Shown here one piece after another: positions 25,679-33,788 of a stretch of DNA of 64,000 bases. How positions within the stretch are numbered: position 1 is the stretch's first letter; the number at the start of each line of letters is the position of its first letter. Position numbers and translations under genes: made by a program. The notes under the pieces are model-generated. The model saw only the letters and a program-made list of their open reading frames with translations. It did not search any database and was not told the origin of the DNA. The stretch comes from Streptomyces sp. NBC_01275 (GTDB lineage Bacteria; Actinomycetota; Actinomycetes; Streptomycetales; Streptomycetaceae), in NCBI RefSeq assembly GCF_026340655.1, contig NZ_JAPEOZ010000001.1, positions 3,720,001-3,784,000 of the forward strand, in the 5' to 3' direction.

Positions 25679-26688
25679 TGGTCAAGATCACCGATGTGGC
25701 GCGGCACGCCGGGGTCTCCCCCAGCACGGTCTCGTACGCCCTCAGCGGCAAACGCCCGATCTCCGAGGAGACCCGGCGACGCGTCGAGGCGGCCGCCCAC
25801 GAGCTGGGCTACCGGCCGCACGCGGGCGCCCGGGCGCTGGCCAGCAGCCGCTCCAACGTGCTCGCGCTGGTCGCGCCGCTGCGGGCCGGCATCCATGTCC
25901 CGGTCGTCATGCAGTTCGCGGTGTCGGTGGTGACCGCGGCCCGCCGCCACGACCACGATGTGCTGCTGCTGACGCAGGAGGAGGGCGAGGAGGGGCTGCG
26001 CCGGGTCGCGGACACGGCCCTCGTCGACGCCCTGATCCTCATGGACGTCCAGCTCCACGACCCCCGGCTGCCGCTGCTGCGCTCCCTGGACCGGCCCTCC
26101 GTGATGATCGGCTTCCCCCTGGAGGCCGACGGCCTGACCTGCATCGACCTCGACTTCCGGGCGGCCGGCGAGGCCTGCGTGGACCATCTCGCGCAGCTCG
26201 GGCACCGGGTGGTGGCGCTGGTCGGCTCGCCGCCGGAGGTGTACGTGCGGGGGACGGCGTTCGCCCAGCGCGTGGTCCAGGGCTTCACCGCGGCCGCCGA
26301 CCGCGCCGGCCTCGCGTCGGCCGTCCACCCCTGCGAGGCCACCCCGACCGCGGCCCGTCGGGTGGCGGAACGCCTCCTGCGCGACCAGCCGGCCCTGACC
26401 GGCGTCGTCGTCCACAACGAGGCGATCCTGGAGCCCCTGATCGAGGCATTCGAGCACCTCGGCCTGCGCGTCCCCACCGACCTGTCGATCACAGCGATCT
26501 GCCCCGACGAACTGGCCTCCCGACTGCACACGCCCGTCACCTCCGTGGCGCTGCCCTCCGCGGAGGTCGGCGAACAGGCGGTCGACCTGCTGATGCGCAA
26601 GCTGAGCGGCGAGAACGCACCCGCCGCGACCCTGCTCCCACCCCGCCTGACCCGCCGAGCGAGCACGGCGCCACGGCAGGTCGTCTGA
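25678..26688 (+). CDS. LacI-family repressor of the alpha-xyloside operon
   Basis: A 336-residue LacI/GalR protein. The DNA-binding domain MVKITDVARHAGVSPSTVSY and ALSGKRPISEETRRRVEAAA includes the hinge helix near ALASSRSN. The periplasmic-binding-like effector domain follows. It is the last gene of the operon, its ATG overlapping the GH31 stop. The two perfect palindromes at 20155-20195 are the obvious targets, giving autoregulation. The effector is probably xylose or an alpha-xyloside (inference). The stop codon sits in a 12-bp triple repeat. Confidence 0.92.
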   Translation: MVKITDVARHAGVSPSTVSYALSGKRPISEETRRRVEAAAHELGYRPHAGARALASSRSNVLALVAPLRAGIHVPVVMQFAVSVVTAARRHDHDVLLLTQEEGEEGLRRVADTALVDALILMDVQLHDPRLPLLRSLDRPSVMIGFPLEADGLTCIDLDFRAAGEACVDHLAQLGHRVVALVGSPPEVYVRGTAFAQRVVQGFTAAADRAGLASAVHPCEATPTAARRVAERLLRDQPALTGVVVHNEAILEPLIEAFEHLGLRVPTDLSITAICPDELASRLHTPVTSVALPSAEVGEQAVDLLMRKLSGENAPAATLLPPRLTRRASTAPRQVV

Positions 26689-26712
26689 CAGATCGTCTGA
26701 CAGGTCGTCTGG
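26677..26712. repeat. 12-bp triple repeat containing the lacI stop codon
   Basis: CAGGTCGTCTGA, CAGATCGTCTGA and CAGGTCGTCTGG follow one another without a gap. The functional TGA is the end of unit 1, unit 2 repeats it in frame, and unit 3 has TGG. Confidence 0.9.
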
Positions 26713-26728
26713 CGGTCCTCGGAAAAGC

Positions 26729-26762
26729 AAGAACCCCGCCGCTCGAAAGCGACGGGGTTCTT
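26729..26762. terminator. Bidirectional terminator between lacI and ssrA
   Basis: AAGAACCCCG pairs with CGGGGTTCTT, with an inner CGCT/AGCG after one mismatch, around a CGAA loop. On the minus strand the stem is followed by GCTTTTCC, giving the ssrA terminator. On the plus strand it can end the lacI transcript. Confidence 0.85.
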
Positions 26763-26778
26763 CACCACATGGGATGAG

Positions 26779-27164
26779 TGGAGATGGCGGGAATCGAACC
26801 CGCGTCCACCGGTGCAGAATCAGGGCTTCTCCGTGTGCAGTTCGCTGTGATTTTCTCGGCCCCGGTGATCACGCGAACAAGTCGCCGACGGGCCCAGTCA
26901 CTGTTTGGTTTCCCATCGAACCCCGTGACCGAGCTCGATGGTTTAGTCCCCTAGATTATGCCAGGATCCGGATCGGGAACACTTCCGGGCTGACACCCAT
27001 TATGGGTCCTACACTCACTGCTTATTAGGCAGCGAGGGCGTAGGACTGGGAATCGCTCTTGGTATTGGCGATTATTTTTTGCGACATATGGTTTACGAGA
27101 TCATTGCCGCTTCCTCGACACGCTTCCCCTGCTTCGACATCCGCTGTCGAAACCGATCATCCCC
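26779..27164 (-). ncRNA. ssrA: Transfer-messenger RNA (tmRNA)
   Basis: The ~386-nt RNA starts GGGGAUGAUCGGUUUCGACA and ends with the T-arm GGGUUCGAUUCCCGCC and CAUCUCCA. The acceptor stem GGGGAUG pairs with CAUCUCC. The terminal CCA is not encoded and must be added. The tag reading frame starts at the resume codon GCC (27069-27067) and encodes ANTKSDSQSYALAA, followed by tandem UAA codons (27027-27022). It rescues stalled ribosomes together with SmpB, encoded about 130 bp upstream on the same strand. A TACGAT hexamer near 27244-27239 could be its -10. Ends are inferred from acceptor pairing. Confidence 0.97.
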
Positions 27165-27291
27165 ATGTTGTTTTTTCAATGTCCTCCGGAGAGGACCCCT
27201 CCGAAGAGAGATTCGCGCCCGCTGTGGGGTGCAGTGTCATCGTACGTGACCAACGCACCCCGAGGCCACCGTATTCCCGACGGCCCAGCTC

Positions 27292-27837
27292 CTACGCGTG
27301 CCGCTGCTTGCGCTTGGCCGCCGCGATCGCCCGGTCCGACTCCCGGCGGTCCTGCTTCTCGCGCAGGGTCTGCCGCTTGTCGTACTCCTTCTTGCCGCGC
27401 GCCAGCGCGATCTCGGCCTTCGCCCGGCCGTCCTTGAAGTACAGGGCGAGGGGCACGATCGTGTGACCCGTCTCCTCGGACTTCGCCGCGAGCTTGTCGA
27501 TCTCCTCGCGGTGCAGCAGCAGCTTGCGCTTGCGGCGCACCGAGTGGTTCGTCCAGGTGCCCTGGAAGTACTCGGGGATGTGGGCGGAGTGCAGCCACGC
27601 CTCGTTCCCCTCGATCTGGACGAAGCCGTCGGTCAGCGAGGCCCGGCCCTGGCGCAGCGACTTGACCTCGGTGCCGGTCAGGACCAGCCCGGCCTCGTAG
27701 GTGTCGATGATCGCGTAGTCGTGCCGGGCCTTCTTGTTCTGCGCGACGATCTTGCGCTTGCCGTCCTTGGCCTTGGCGACGGCCGCCCCGCCCTGCTTCG
27801 GCTGGGACTCCTTCGGTACGTACATTCCCTTGCTCAT
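27292..27837 (-). CDS. smpB: SsrA-binding protein SmpB
   Basis: A 181-residue tmRNA partner that delivers tmRNA to stalled ribosomes. The core reads [34 protein letters not shown] and [20 protein letters not shown]. The Lys/Arg-rich tail ([25 protein letters not shown]) enters the mRNA channel. The N-terminus is slightly longer than in many bacteria; [11 protein letters not shown] (codon 5) is an alternative start. It is followed on the same strand by ssrA, the common SmpB/tmRNA pairing. Confidence 0.96.
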   Translation of the reverse strand: MSKGMYVPKESQPKQGGAAVAKAKDGKRKIVAQNKKARHDYAIIDTYEAGLVLTGTEVKSLRQGRASLTDGFVQIEGNEAWLHSAHIPEYFQGTWTNHSVRRKRKLLLHREEIDKLAAKSEETGHTIVPLALYFKDGRAKAEIALARGKKEYDKRQTLREKQDRRESDRAIAAAKRKQRHA

Positions 27838-27902
27838 AGTCCCGCCAGTTTCGCACCTGGAGGGGGTCTGGGGGAAAGCCGATTACGCGGCCGGTCTCGC
27901 GC

Positions 27903-27960
27903 GGCCGCTCAGCGCGGGTCCCCGAGGCCGCTCAGCGCGGGTCCCCGAGGCCGCTCAGCA
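27903..27960. repeat. 23-bp tandem repeat across the S41 protease stop codon
   Basis: Two exact 23-bp units (27903-27925, 27926-27948) and a partial third (27949-27960). Each contains TCA, the complement of the TGA that ends the protease gene (27932-27934). The true stop is in unit 2, and unit 1, just downstream, repeats it. Confidence 0.92.
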
Positions 27961-29143
27961 CGGTCTCGGCCCGCTCCAGCGCCCCCTCGGTCACGTCCAG
28001 GTCGGGCGTGATCCCCGTGCCGTCGACGGCATGGCCGGAGGGGGTGCGGTAGTGGCCGACGGTCAGCTCGGCGACGGAGCCGTCGGGCAGCCGGCTGGGC
28101 ATCTGCACCGAGCCCTTGCCGAAGGTCCGCGAGCCCACGACGACCGCGCGCCCCCGGTCCTGCAGGGCTCCGGTCAGCAGCTCGGCCGCGCTCATGGTGC
28201 CGCCGTCGACCAGGGCGACCAGGGGACGGCCGGTGTCGCCGCCGGCCTCGGCGTGCAGGGCGCGCTGGTCGCCCTCGACGTCGTAGGTGGCGACGAGGCC
28301 GCCGTCGAGGAAGACGGAGGCGGCCGCGGTGGCCTCGGTGACCAGGCCGCCGGAGTTGCCGCGCAGGTCCAGGACGATCCCGGCGCCGGCCGGGGCCTGC
28401 CGCACGGCGGCGCGGACGTCGTCGCCGACGCCCTTGGTGAACGCGGCGATCTTGATGACGGTGACCCCGCCGGCGACCTTGCGGACGGTGACCGACCCGG
28501 TGGACAGGCGCGCCCGCCGCAACGTCTCGGTCCACGCGCGCGTGCCACGCTCCAGCCCGAGGCGTACGGCGGTGCCGGCGGCCGCGTCCGTGGCGTCGCC
28601 GCGCAGTAAGGAGACGACGTCGGTCACCGGGAGCCCGTCGACGCCGCGGCCGTCGACGCTGCGCAGCCGGTCGCCCGCGCGGATCCCGGCGGCGGCGGCG
28701 GGCGACCCGCTCTGCACCCGGGTCACCTCGATCCGGCCGTCCCGCTCGTGCCGCGCCCACAGGCCCACGCCGGTGTACTCGCCGTCGAGGGACTCCTCGA
28801 ACTCCTCGTACTCGCCCTCGGAGTAGACCGCGGCCCAGCGGTCCCCGCTGCGGCTGACGGCCCGCTCGGCGGCCTCCATCGGCGACTTGCCGTCGGCGGC
28901 GGCCTCCTCGGCGGCCCGGGTCACGTCCTCGGAGCGCCCGGCGGGGTCGGGCGAGGCGGACGTATCAGATGTTCCAGAGGTCCCGGACGTACCGCCCGAG
29001 GCGGTCGTCCCGCGGCCCTCGCCGGGCCCCCTCGGCAGTGCGCCGGTCGCGGCACCGGCGACGAGCACGCTCGCGAACACCAAGGTCAGGGCGGCCCCGC
29101 GGCCGAAACGGCGGGGCTGACAGAACAGGTCACGGCCTGACAT
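27932..29143 (-). CDS. S41-family carboxy-terminal processing protease (CtpA-like)
   Basis: A 403-residue exported Tsp/CtpA-type serine protease. The N-terminal membrane anchor or signal (ALTLVFASVLVAGAATGAL) is followed by a Gly/Thr/Ser linker. A PDZ domain follows (TGVGLWARHERDG, GSPAAAAGIRAGDRLRSVDG). The S41 core shows VLDLRGNSGGL, GGTMSAAELL (nucleophile Ser) and GKGSVQ (Lys of the Ser/Lys dyad). It lies between smpB and ftsX on the same strand. Substrate is unknown; in other bacteria such proteases tune envelope proteins next to FtsEX. The stop codon is inside a 23-bp tandem repeat. Confidence 0.88.
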   Translation of the reverse strand: MSGRDLFCQPRRFGRGAALTLVFASVLVAGAATGALPRGPGEGRGTTASGGTSGTSGTSDTSASPDPAGRSEDVTRAAEEAAADGKSPMEAAERAVSRSGDRWAAVYSEGEYEEFEESLDGEYTGVGLWARHERDGRIEVTRVQSGSPAAAAGIRAGDRLRSVDGRGVDGLPVTDVVSLLRGDATDAAAGTAVRLGLERGTRAWTETLRRARLSTGSVTVRKVAGGVTVIKIAAFTKGVGDDVRAAVRQAPAGAGIVLDLRGNSGGLVTEATAAASVFLDGGLVATYDVEGDQRALHAEAGGDTGRPLVALVDGGTMSAAELLTGALQDRGRAVVVGSRTFGKGSVQMPSRLPDGSVAELTVGHYRTPSGHAVDGTGITPDLDVTEGALERAETVLSGLGDPR

Positions 29144-29167
29144 GGCGGTGAGTCTAGGGGAACGCGA

Positions 29168-29199
29168 AGGGCCGCACGGCCGGTTGACCGTACGACCCT
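29168..29199 (-). terminator. Terminator downstream of ftsX
   Basis: A 12-bp stem (29168-29179 with 29188-29199) around an 8-nt loop. Two of the pairs are G-U only on the minus strand, which orients it as the ftsX terminator. Confidence 0.65.
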
Positions 29200-29210
29200 C
29201 GGGGCGTGCG

Positions 29211-30128
29211 TCACACCTTCAGGTACTTGCGCAGCGCGAAGAACGCGGCCAGCGCGGGCATCAGCAGGCTGGTGGCGAGGATGAGCGGAAGCTTCGTCAA
29301 CACCGCCTCCCAGCCGATGAAGTTGATCAGGTTCAGCTTCTCGGACAGGGCCAGGCCGTGGTCGATGATGAAGTACCGGGCGACCACCAGGAACCCGCAG
29401 GCGACCGTGCCGCCGATCAGCCCGGCGACCGCGGCCTCCGCGATGAACGGCGCCTGGATGTAGAAGCCGGAGGCGCCCACGAGCCGCATGATCCCGGTCT
29501 CCCGCCGTCGGCTGAACGCCGAGACGCGCACCGTGTTGACGATCAGCATCAGCGCGACGACCAGCATCAGCGCCATCACCGCCCGTGCGGCCCAGTTCAT
29601 GCCGTTCAGCAGCCCGAACAGGTTGTCCAGGATCCCTTTCTGGTCCTGCACCGACTGCACGCCGTCACGCCCGTCGAAGGCGGTCGCGATGACCTGGTAC
29701 TTCTCCGGGTCCTTCAGCTTGATGCGGTACGACTCCTGCATCTGGTCCGGCGTGAGGGAACTGGCCAGCGGCGAGTCGCCGAACTGCTCCTTGTAGTGCT
29801 TGTAGGCGTCGTCCTGCGACTCGTACGTCACCTTCTCGACGACGGACATCTTGTCGAGGTCGGACTTGATCTGCTTCTTCTGGTCGTCGGTGACCGCGCC
29901 CTTGGCACAGTTGGGGTCCGACTCGGCGTCGCTCTTGTTGCAGAGGAAGACCGAGACGTTGACCTTGTCGTACCAGTAGCCCTTCATGGTGCTGACCTGG
30001 TCGCTCATCAGGAGCGACCCGCCGAACAGGGCGAGCGACAGGGCGACGGAGACGACGACGGCGAACGTCATCGTCAGGTTGCGGCGGAGACCGACACCGA
30101 TCTCCGACAGAACGAACTGGGCGCGCAT
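29211..30128 (-). CDS. ftsX: Cell-division ABC transporter permease FtsX
   Basis: A 305-residue membrane protein. MRAQFVLSEIGVGLRRNLTM is the conserved cytoplasmic start, then TM1 (AVVVSVALSLALFGGSLLM). A ~120-residue extracellular loop carries a Cys pair (FLCNKSDAESDPNCAKG). Three C-terminal helices follow, with MRLVGASGFYIQAPFIAEA. FtsEX couples cytoplasmic ATP hydrolysis to peptidoglycan hydrolase activation outside. It follows ftsE by 51 nt. Confidence 0.95.
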   Translation of the reverse strand: MRAQFVLSEIGVGLRRNLTMTFAVVVSVALSLALFGGSLLMSDQVSTMKGYWYDKVNVSVFLCNKSDAESDPNCAKGAVTDDQKKQIKSDLDKMSVVEKVTYESQDDAYKHYKEQFGDSPLASSLTPDQMQESYRIKLKDPEKYQVIATAFDGRDGVQSVQDQKGILDNLFGLLNGMNWAARAVMALMLVVALMLIVNTVRVSAFSRRRETGIMRLVGASGFYIQAPFIAEAAVAGLIGGTVACGFLVVARYFIIDHGLALSEKLNLINFIGWEAVLTKLPLILATSLLMPALAAFFALRKYLKV

Positions 30129-30179
30129 GGCGGCTTCTTCAGGCCTTTCCGTGGACTGCTGGCGGGGGCGGGGCGGTCG

Positions 30180-30869
30180 TCAGTGCTGGTAGCCGTAGAC
30201 GCCGCGGGCCTGGTCGCGGACGAGGCGGCCCTGCTCCAGCTCGATGACGCGCTTACGCATCTGGTCCACGATGTTCTGGTCGTGCGTGGCCATCAGCACG
30301 GTCGTGCCCGTCCGGTTGATCCGGTCGAGCAGCTTCATGATGCCGACGGAGGTCTGCGGGTCGAGGTTGCCGGTGGGCTCGTCGGCGATCAGCAGCTTGG
30401 GCCGGTTCACGAAGGCCCGCGCGATGGCCACGCGCTGCTGCTCACCGCCGGACAGCTCACCGGGCATCCGGTCCTCCTTGCCGCCGAGCCCGACGAGGTC
30501 GAGCACCTGCGGCACGGACTTGCGGATCTCGCCCTTCGACTTGCCGATGACCTCCTGCGCGAAGGCGACGTTCTCCGCCACCGTCTTGTTCGGCAGCAGC
30601 CGGAAGTCCTGGAAGACGGTCCCCAGCTGGCGGCGCATCTGCGGCACCTTCCAGTTGGAGAGGCGCGCGAGGTCCTTGCCCAGGACGTGCACCTGACCGT
30701 GGCTGGTCCGCTCCTCACGAAGCACCAGCCGCAGGAAGGTGGACTTTCCGGAGCCGGAGGACCCCACGAGGAACACGAACTCGCCCTTCTCCACCTCGAG
30801 GGAGACATCCCTGAGTGCGGGGCGGGTCTGCTTGGGGTAGACCTTGGAGACACTGTCGAATCGGATCAC
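30180..30869 (-). CDS. ftsE: Cell-division ATP-binding protein FtsE
   Basis: A 229-residue ABC ATPase. It starts at GTG 30869 ([20 protein letters not shown]). Walker A is GSSGSGKST, the Q-loop VFQDFRLLP, the signature LSGGEQQR, Walker [13 protein letters not shown] and the H-switch ATHDQ. The open frame extends upstream, but FtsE length and alignment favour this start. The ribosome site is weak (GGTGCATCC). It is co-transcribed with ftsX. Confidence 0.95.
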   Translation of the reverse strand: MIRFDSVSKVYPKQTRPALRDVSLEVEKGEFVFLVGSSGSGKSTFLRLVLREERTSHGQVHVLGKDLARLSNWKVPQMRRQLGTVFQDFRLLPNKTVAENVAFAQEVIGKSKGEIRKSVPQVLDLVGLGGKEDRMPGELSGGEQQRVAIARAFVNRPKLLIADEPTGNLDPQTSVGIMKLLDRINRTGTTVLMATHDQNIVDQMRKRVIELEQGRLVRDQARGVYGYQH

Positions 30870-31142
30870 GGATGCACCACGGTTAGCCGGGGGTAGATGA
30901 GCGTGACCATACGCGAACCGGGACCGCAACCGCAGGCGTCGGGAGGGGTTGAGGAGAGGTTGTGCCGTTTTGTTCGGAGGGTAGGGGGGCGCAGCCCCAC
31001 GGCCTGCGGCCGCGAGACGACAGCAGGCCCCCTCTGAGGACGACCCGCGCAACCTCCGGCGGAACCTGGCACAGTGGTAGGGGGAACGTTCGCGCTTCCG
31101 TGAGCGTTGTGTACTTGGAACCGGTGCAAGGAGGGCGAGCGC

Positions 31143-31337
31143 ATGACGTACGACCGGCTGGTGTGCGCTAACTGCGCCGCGCCCGTGAGCGAGGGCCGGT
31201 GCCCGGTGTGCCGCGCGAACCGCGAACGGCTGCAGCAGCAGGACAACTTCTTCGCGGGGCTGAATCCGATGGCGCTGATCGCGCTGCTGGCGGTGCTGGT
31301 GGCCGCGCTGGCGCTGCTGGCCCACCAGACCGCGTAA
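31143..31337 (+). CDS. Small zinc-ribbon membrane protein
   Basis: 64 residues. Two CxxC pairs (CANC and CPVC) form a short zinc ribbon at residues ~8-24, and one C-terminal membrane helix ([17 protein letters not shown]) follows. GGAGGGCGAGCGC before the ATG is a strong ribosome site. It lies between ftsE and the sortase substrate on the opposite strand, followed at once by a perfect terminator. I do not know its function. The fold suggests a small membrane-tethered zinc protein that may contact a partner. Confidence 0.8.
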   Translation: MTYDRLVCANCAAPVSEGRCPVCRANRERLQQQDNFFAGLNPMALIALLAVLVAALALLAHQTA

Positions 31338-31363
31338 CCGCGCCGCGTCCCCCTGGGACACGA

Positions 31364-31400
31364 CGAAGGGGCCCGGAGCTGATCGCTCCGGGCCCCTTCG
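31364..31400. terminator. Bidirectional terminator between zinc-ribbon gene and sortase substrate
   Basis: A perfect 16-bp stem CGAAGGGGCCCGGAGC with its complement and the 5-nt loop TGATC. It separates the convergent genes. Confidence 0.85.
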
Positions 31401-31430
31401 CGCGTACGTCGTGTACGGGTGCGACTACCG

Positions 31431-32291
31431 TCAGGCAGCGGCGGCGCCGCGGCCCTCCATGAGGCGCGGCAGCACACGGAAGCCGATGCCGCCGGCGATC
31501 ATGGTGGCAGCGCCGATGATCAGGAACGTGGTCTCGCCGGCGCCGGTCTCGGCGAGCTCCTTGCCGCCGCCCTGTGCGCTGGTGTCGGTGGAGGAGTCCG
31601 AGGTGTCGGTCAGCGCGGAGCTGCCCTCTTCCTGGGTGGAGGTGCCGTCGGTGTCGGTCCCGCCGGTGGCGGAGCTGCCGCCGGTGGAGGAGTCCGAGCC
31701 GCCGGTGGTGGAGCTGCCGCCGGTGCTGCTGGAGCCGCCGGTGGAGGTGGAGCCGCCCGAGGTCGAGCTGCCCGAGGTGGAGCTGCCCGAGGTGGAGCTG
31801 CCCGAGGTGGAGCTGCCGCCGTCGCTGGAGGTACCGCCGTCGCTGGAGGTGCCGCCGTCGCTCGACGTGCCACCGTCGCTGGAGGTACCGCCGTCACTCG
31901 ACGTACCGCCATCGCTGGAGGTACCGCCATCGCTGGAGGTACCGCCGTCGCTGGAGGTACCGCCATCACTCGACGTACCGCCATCGCTGGAGGTACCGCC
32001 ATCGCTGGACGTACCGCCATCGCTCGACGTGCCACCGTCGCTGGAGGTACCGCCATCGCTGGAGGTACCGCCGTCGCTGGACGTGCCGCCGTCGGTGCAG
32101 ACGACGATCGTGCAGTCGTCGCCGCCCGTGCCGCCGGCGTCCTCGCCGTCGTAGGTGGTGGTCGTGCTGGTGTCGACCAGGCCGTCGCTGTCGACGGCGG
32201 AGGCGACGCCCGCCACCGTCAGCGAGGCGCCCGCGGCGATCACGGCGCCGGCGGCTATGCGCGCGACACGGATCCGCGTGTTCTTCGTCAT
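31431..32291 (-). CDS. Sortase-anchored surface protein (LAETG) with GGTSSD repeats
   Basis: 286 residues. The signal peptide MTKNTRIRVARIAAGAVIAA runs to AGVASA. The mature N-terminus has a possible disulfide (DDCTIVVC). Fifteen exact GGTSSD hexapeptides follow, then STSG-type and Thr/Ser/Gly repeats. The C-terminal sorting signal is LAETG, a hydrophobic helix (TTFLIIGAATMIAGGIGF) and the basic tail RLMEGRG. LAxTG is the motif of actinobacterial class E sortases. The repeat region probably makes a flexible stalk across the wall. No adhesive or enzymatic domain is visible. The sortase gene is not in the window. Confidence 0.88.
   Translation of the reverse strand: MTKNTRIRVARIAAGAVIAAGASLTVAGVASAVDSDGLVDTSTTTTYDGEDAGGTGGDDCTIVVCTDGGTSSDGGTSSDGGTSSDGGTSSDGGTSSDGGTSSDGGTSSDGGTSSDGGTSSDGGTSSDGGTSSDGGTSSDGGTSSDGGTSSDGGTSSDGGSSTSGSSTSGSSTSGSSTSGGSTSTGGSSSTGGSSTTGGSDSSTGGSSATGGTDTDGTSTQEEGSSALTDTSDSSTDTSAQGGGKELAETGAGETTFLIIGAATMIAGGIGFRVLPRLMEGRGAAAA
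31821..32090 (-). repeat. 15 x 18-bp coding repeat in the LAETG protein
   Basis: Fifteen contiguous 18-bp units of the type GTCGCTGGAGGTACCGCC, with synonymous variation at a few positions. Each encodes GGTSSD. The register is unbroken over 270 bp. Confidence 0.96.
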
Positions 32292-32516
32292 AAGGTTGCT
32301 ACCCCCAGTAGCTGATCGTCGATGAGGCAGCGCTCGGGGCGGTGATCGACGGGGGTCGCTGAGATGTAGCGGAAGCCCCCCGGTTCACATGCGCCCCAGA
32401 GATACGCATGCCACACTGCACCCTCCCGACTTTCCACAGGAACGTCAAGGCCGTTGCGCACGCAATGTCCAACTCGGGGGTCTTTGCGCGATGTTGAAGC
32501 TGTGAATGTGACGTAA

Positions 32517-32551
32517 AAGGCAACCACCCCTGAATCAGGGGCGGTTGCCTT
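32517..32551 (-). terminator. Terminator downstream of prfB
   Basis: AAGGCAACC pairs with GGTTGCCTT and CCCCTG with CAGGGG, separated by one mismatch, around a 3-nt loop. It starts 11 nt after the prfB stop. On the minus strand the exit is UUUUACGU. Confidence 0.85.
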
Positions 32552-32561
32552 GTCGACAAAC

Positions 32562-33668
32562 CTACTTCTCCTGCTGCTTGCGCCAGCGAATCCCGGCCTC
32601 GAGGAAACCGTCGATCTCGCCGTTGAACACGGCCTCGGGGTTGCCGACCTCGAACTCGGTGCGCAGGTCCTTGACCATCTGGTACGGGTGCAGGACGTAC
32701 GAACGCATCTGGTTGCCCCAGGAGTTGCCGCCGTCGCCCTTGAGGGCGTCCATCTTGGCCTGCTCCTCCTGCCGGCGCCGGTCGAGGAGCTTCGCCTGCA
32801 GCACGTTCATCGCGGACGCCTTGTTCTGGATCTGCGACCGCTCGTTCTGGCAGGAGACGACGATGCCGGTGGGGAGGTGGGTGAGGCGCACCGCGGAGTC
32901 GGTGGTGTTCACGCCCTGGCCGCCGGGGCCGGACGACCGGTACACGTCGACCCGCAGCTCGGACTCGTCGATCTCGATGTGGTCGGTCTGCTCGACCACG
33001 GGGAGGACCTCGACGCCCGCGAAGGAGGTCTGGCGACGTCCCTGGTTGTCGAAGGGCGAGATGCGCACCAGCCGGTGCGTGCCCTGCTCGACGGAGAGCG
33101 TGCCGTACGCGTACGGGATCTGCACGGCGAAGGTGGTCGACTTGATGCCGGCCTCTTCGGCGTACGACGTCTCGTAGACCTCGGTCTTGTAGCCCTTCTG
33201 CTCGGCCCACCGCAGGTACATCCGCTGGAGCTTCTCGGCGAAGTCGGCGGCGTCGACGCCGCCGGCCTCGGCGCGGATGTTCACGAGCGCCTCGCGGGAG
33301 TCGTACTCACCGCTGAGGAGCGTGCGGACCTCCATCTCGTCCAGCGCCTTCTTGACGGCGGTGAGCTCGGACTCGGCCTCGGCACGGGTGTCCGGGTCGT
33401 CCTCCTCCTCGGCCATCTCGAACAGCACGGCGAGATCGTCGATCCGGCCGCGCAGCGTCTCCGCCTTCCTGACCTCGGCCTGGAGGTGGGACAGCTTGCT
33501 GGTGATCTTCTGCGCCTCGTCCGGGTTGTCCCACAGGGACGGCGCGGCCGCCTGCTCCTCGAGCACGGCGATGTCTGCCCTCAGCTTGTCGAGGTCCAGA
33601 ACGGCCTCGATCGACTCCATGGTCGAGGAGAGGGACTTGAGCTCTTCGGATACATCGACGACTGCCAC
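32562..33668 (-). CDS. prfB: Peptide chain release factor 2
   Basis: A 368-residue RF2 that terminates at UGA and UAA. ISPF contains the SPF codon-recognition tripeptide, and SGPGGQGVN is the GGQ peptidyl-hydrolysis motif. The N-terminus [20 protein letters not shown] runs in one continuous frame, so there is no programmed +1 frameshift as in E. coli. RF2 matters strongly here because TGA is the commonest stop in this genome. It lies in the classic prfB-ftsEX neighbourhood, but with the sortase substrate and zinc-ribbon gene inserted. Confidence 0.96.
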   Translation of the reverse strand: MAVVDVSEELKSLSSTMESIEAVLDLDKLRADIAVLEEQAAAPSLWDNPDEAQKITSKLSHLQAEVRKAETLRGRIDDLAVLFEMAEEEDDPDTRAEAESELTAVKKALDEMEVRTLLSGEYDSREALVNIRAEAGGVDAADFAEKLQRMYLRWAEQKGYKTEVYETSYAEEAGIKSTTFAVQIPYAYGTLSVEQGTHRLVRISPFDNQGRRQTSFAGVEVLPVVEQTDHIEIDESELRVDVYRSSGPGGQGVNTTDSAVRLTHLPTGIVVSCQNERSQIQNKASAMNVLQAKLLDRRRQEEQAKMDALKGDGGNSWGNQMRSYVLHPYQMVKDLRTEFEVGNPEAVFNGEIDGFLEAGIRWRKQQEK

Positions 33669-33788
33669 GCCTCCAGCGTAACGGCTCCGCCAACCGGGCA
33701 GCGCCGGAGCCCGCGCCTCACCCGGCGCCCGGCGCGGACGGGAGCCTCCGGGGGCCCGGGGCCGCCGAGGCTCCGCCCCCTGGCGGGG

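Noticed and set aside
26781..26812. tRNA gene suggested by the T-arm-like GGGTTCGATTCCC
   Set aside because: It is the 3' tRNA-like end of tmRNA. No anticodon arm is present, and the acceptor pairs with a 5' end 386 nt away.
31821..32090. Regular 18-bp array as a CRISPR
   Set aside because: Units are contiguous with no spacers, too short for CRISPR repeats, and encode an in-frame GGTSSD array in a secreted protein.
32562..33668. Programmed frameshift in prfB
   Set aside because: The frame is continuous from [10 protein letters not shown] to the stop, with no internal TGA preceded by a Shine-Dalgarno/CTT slip site.
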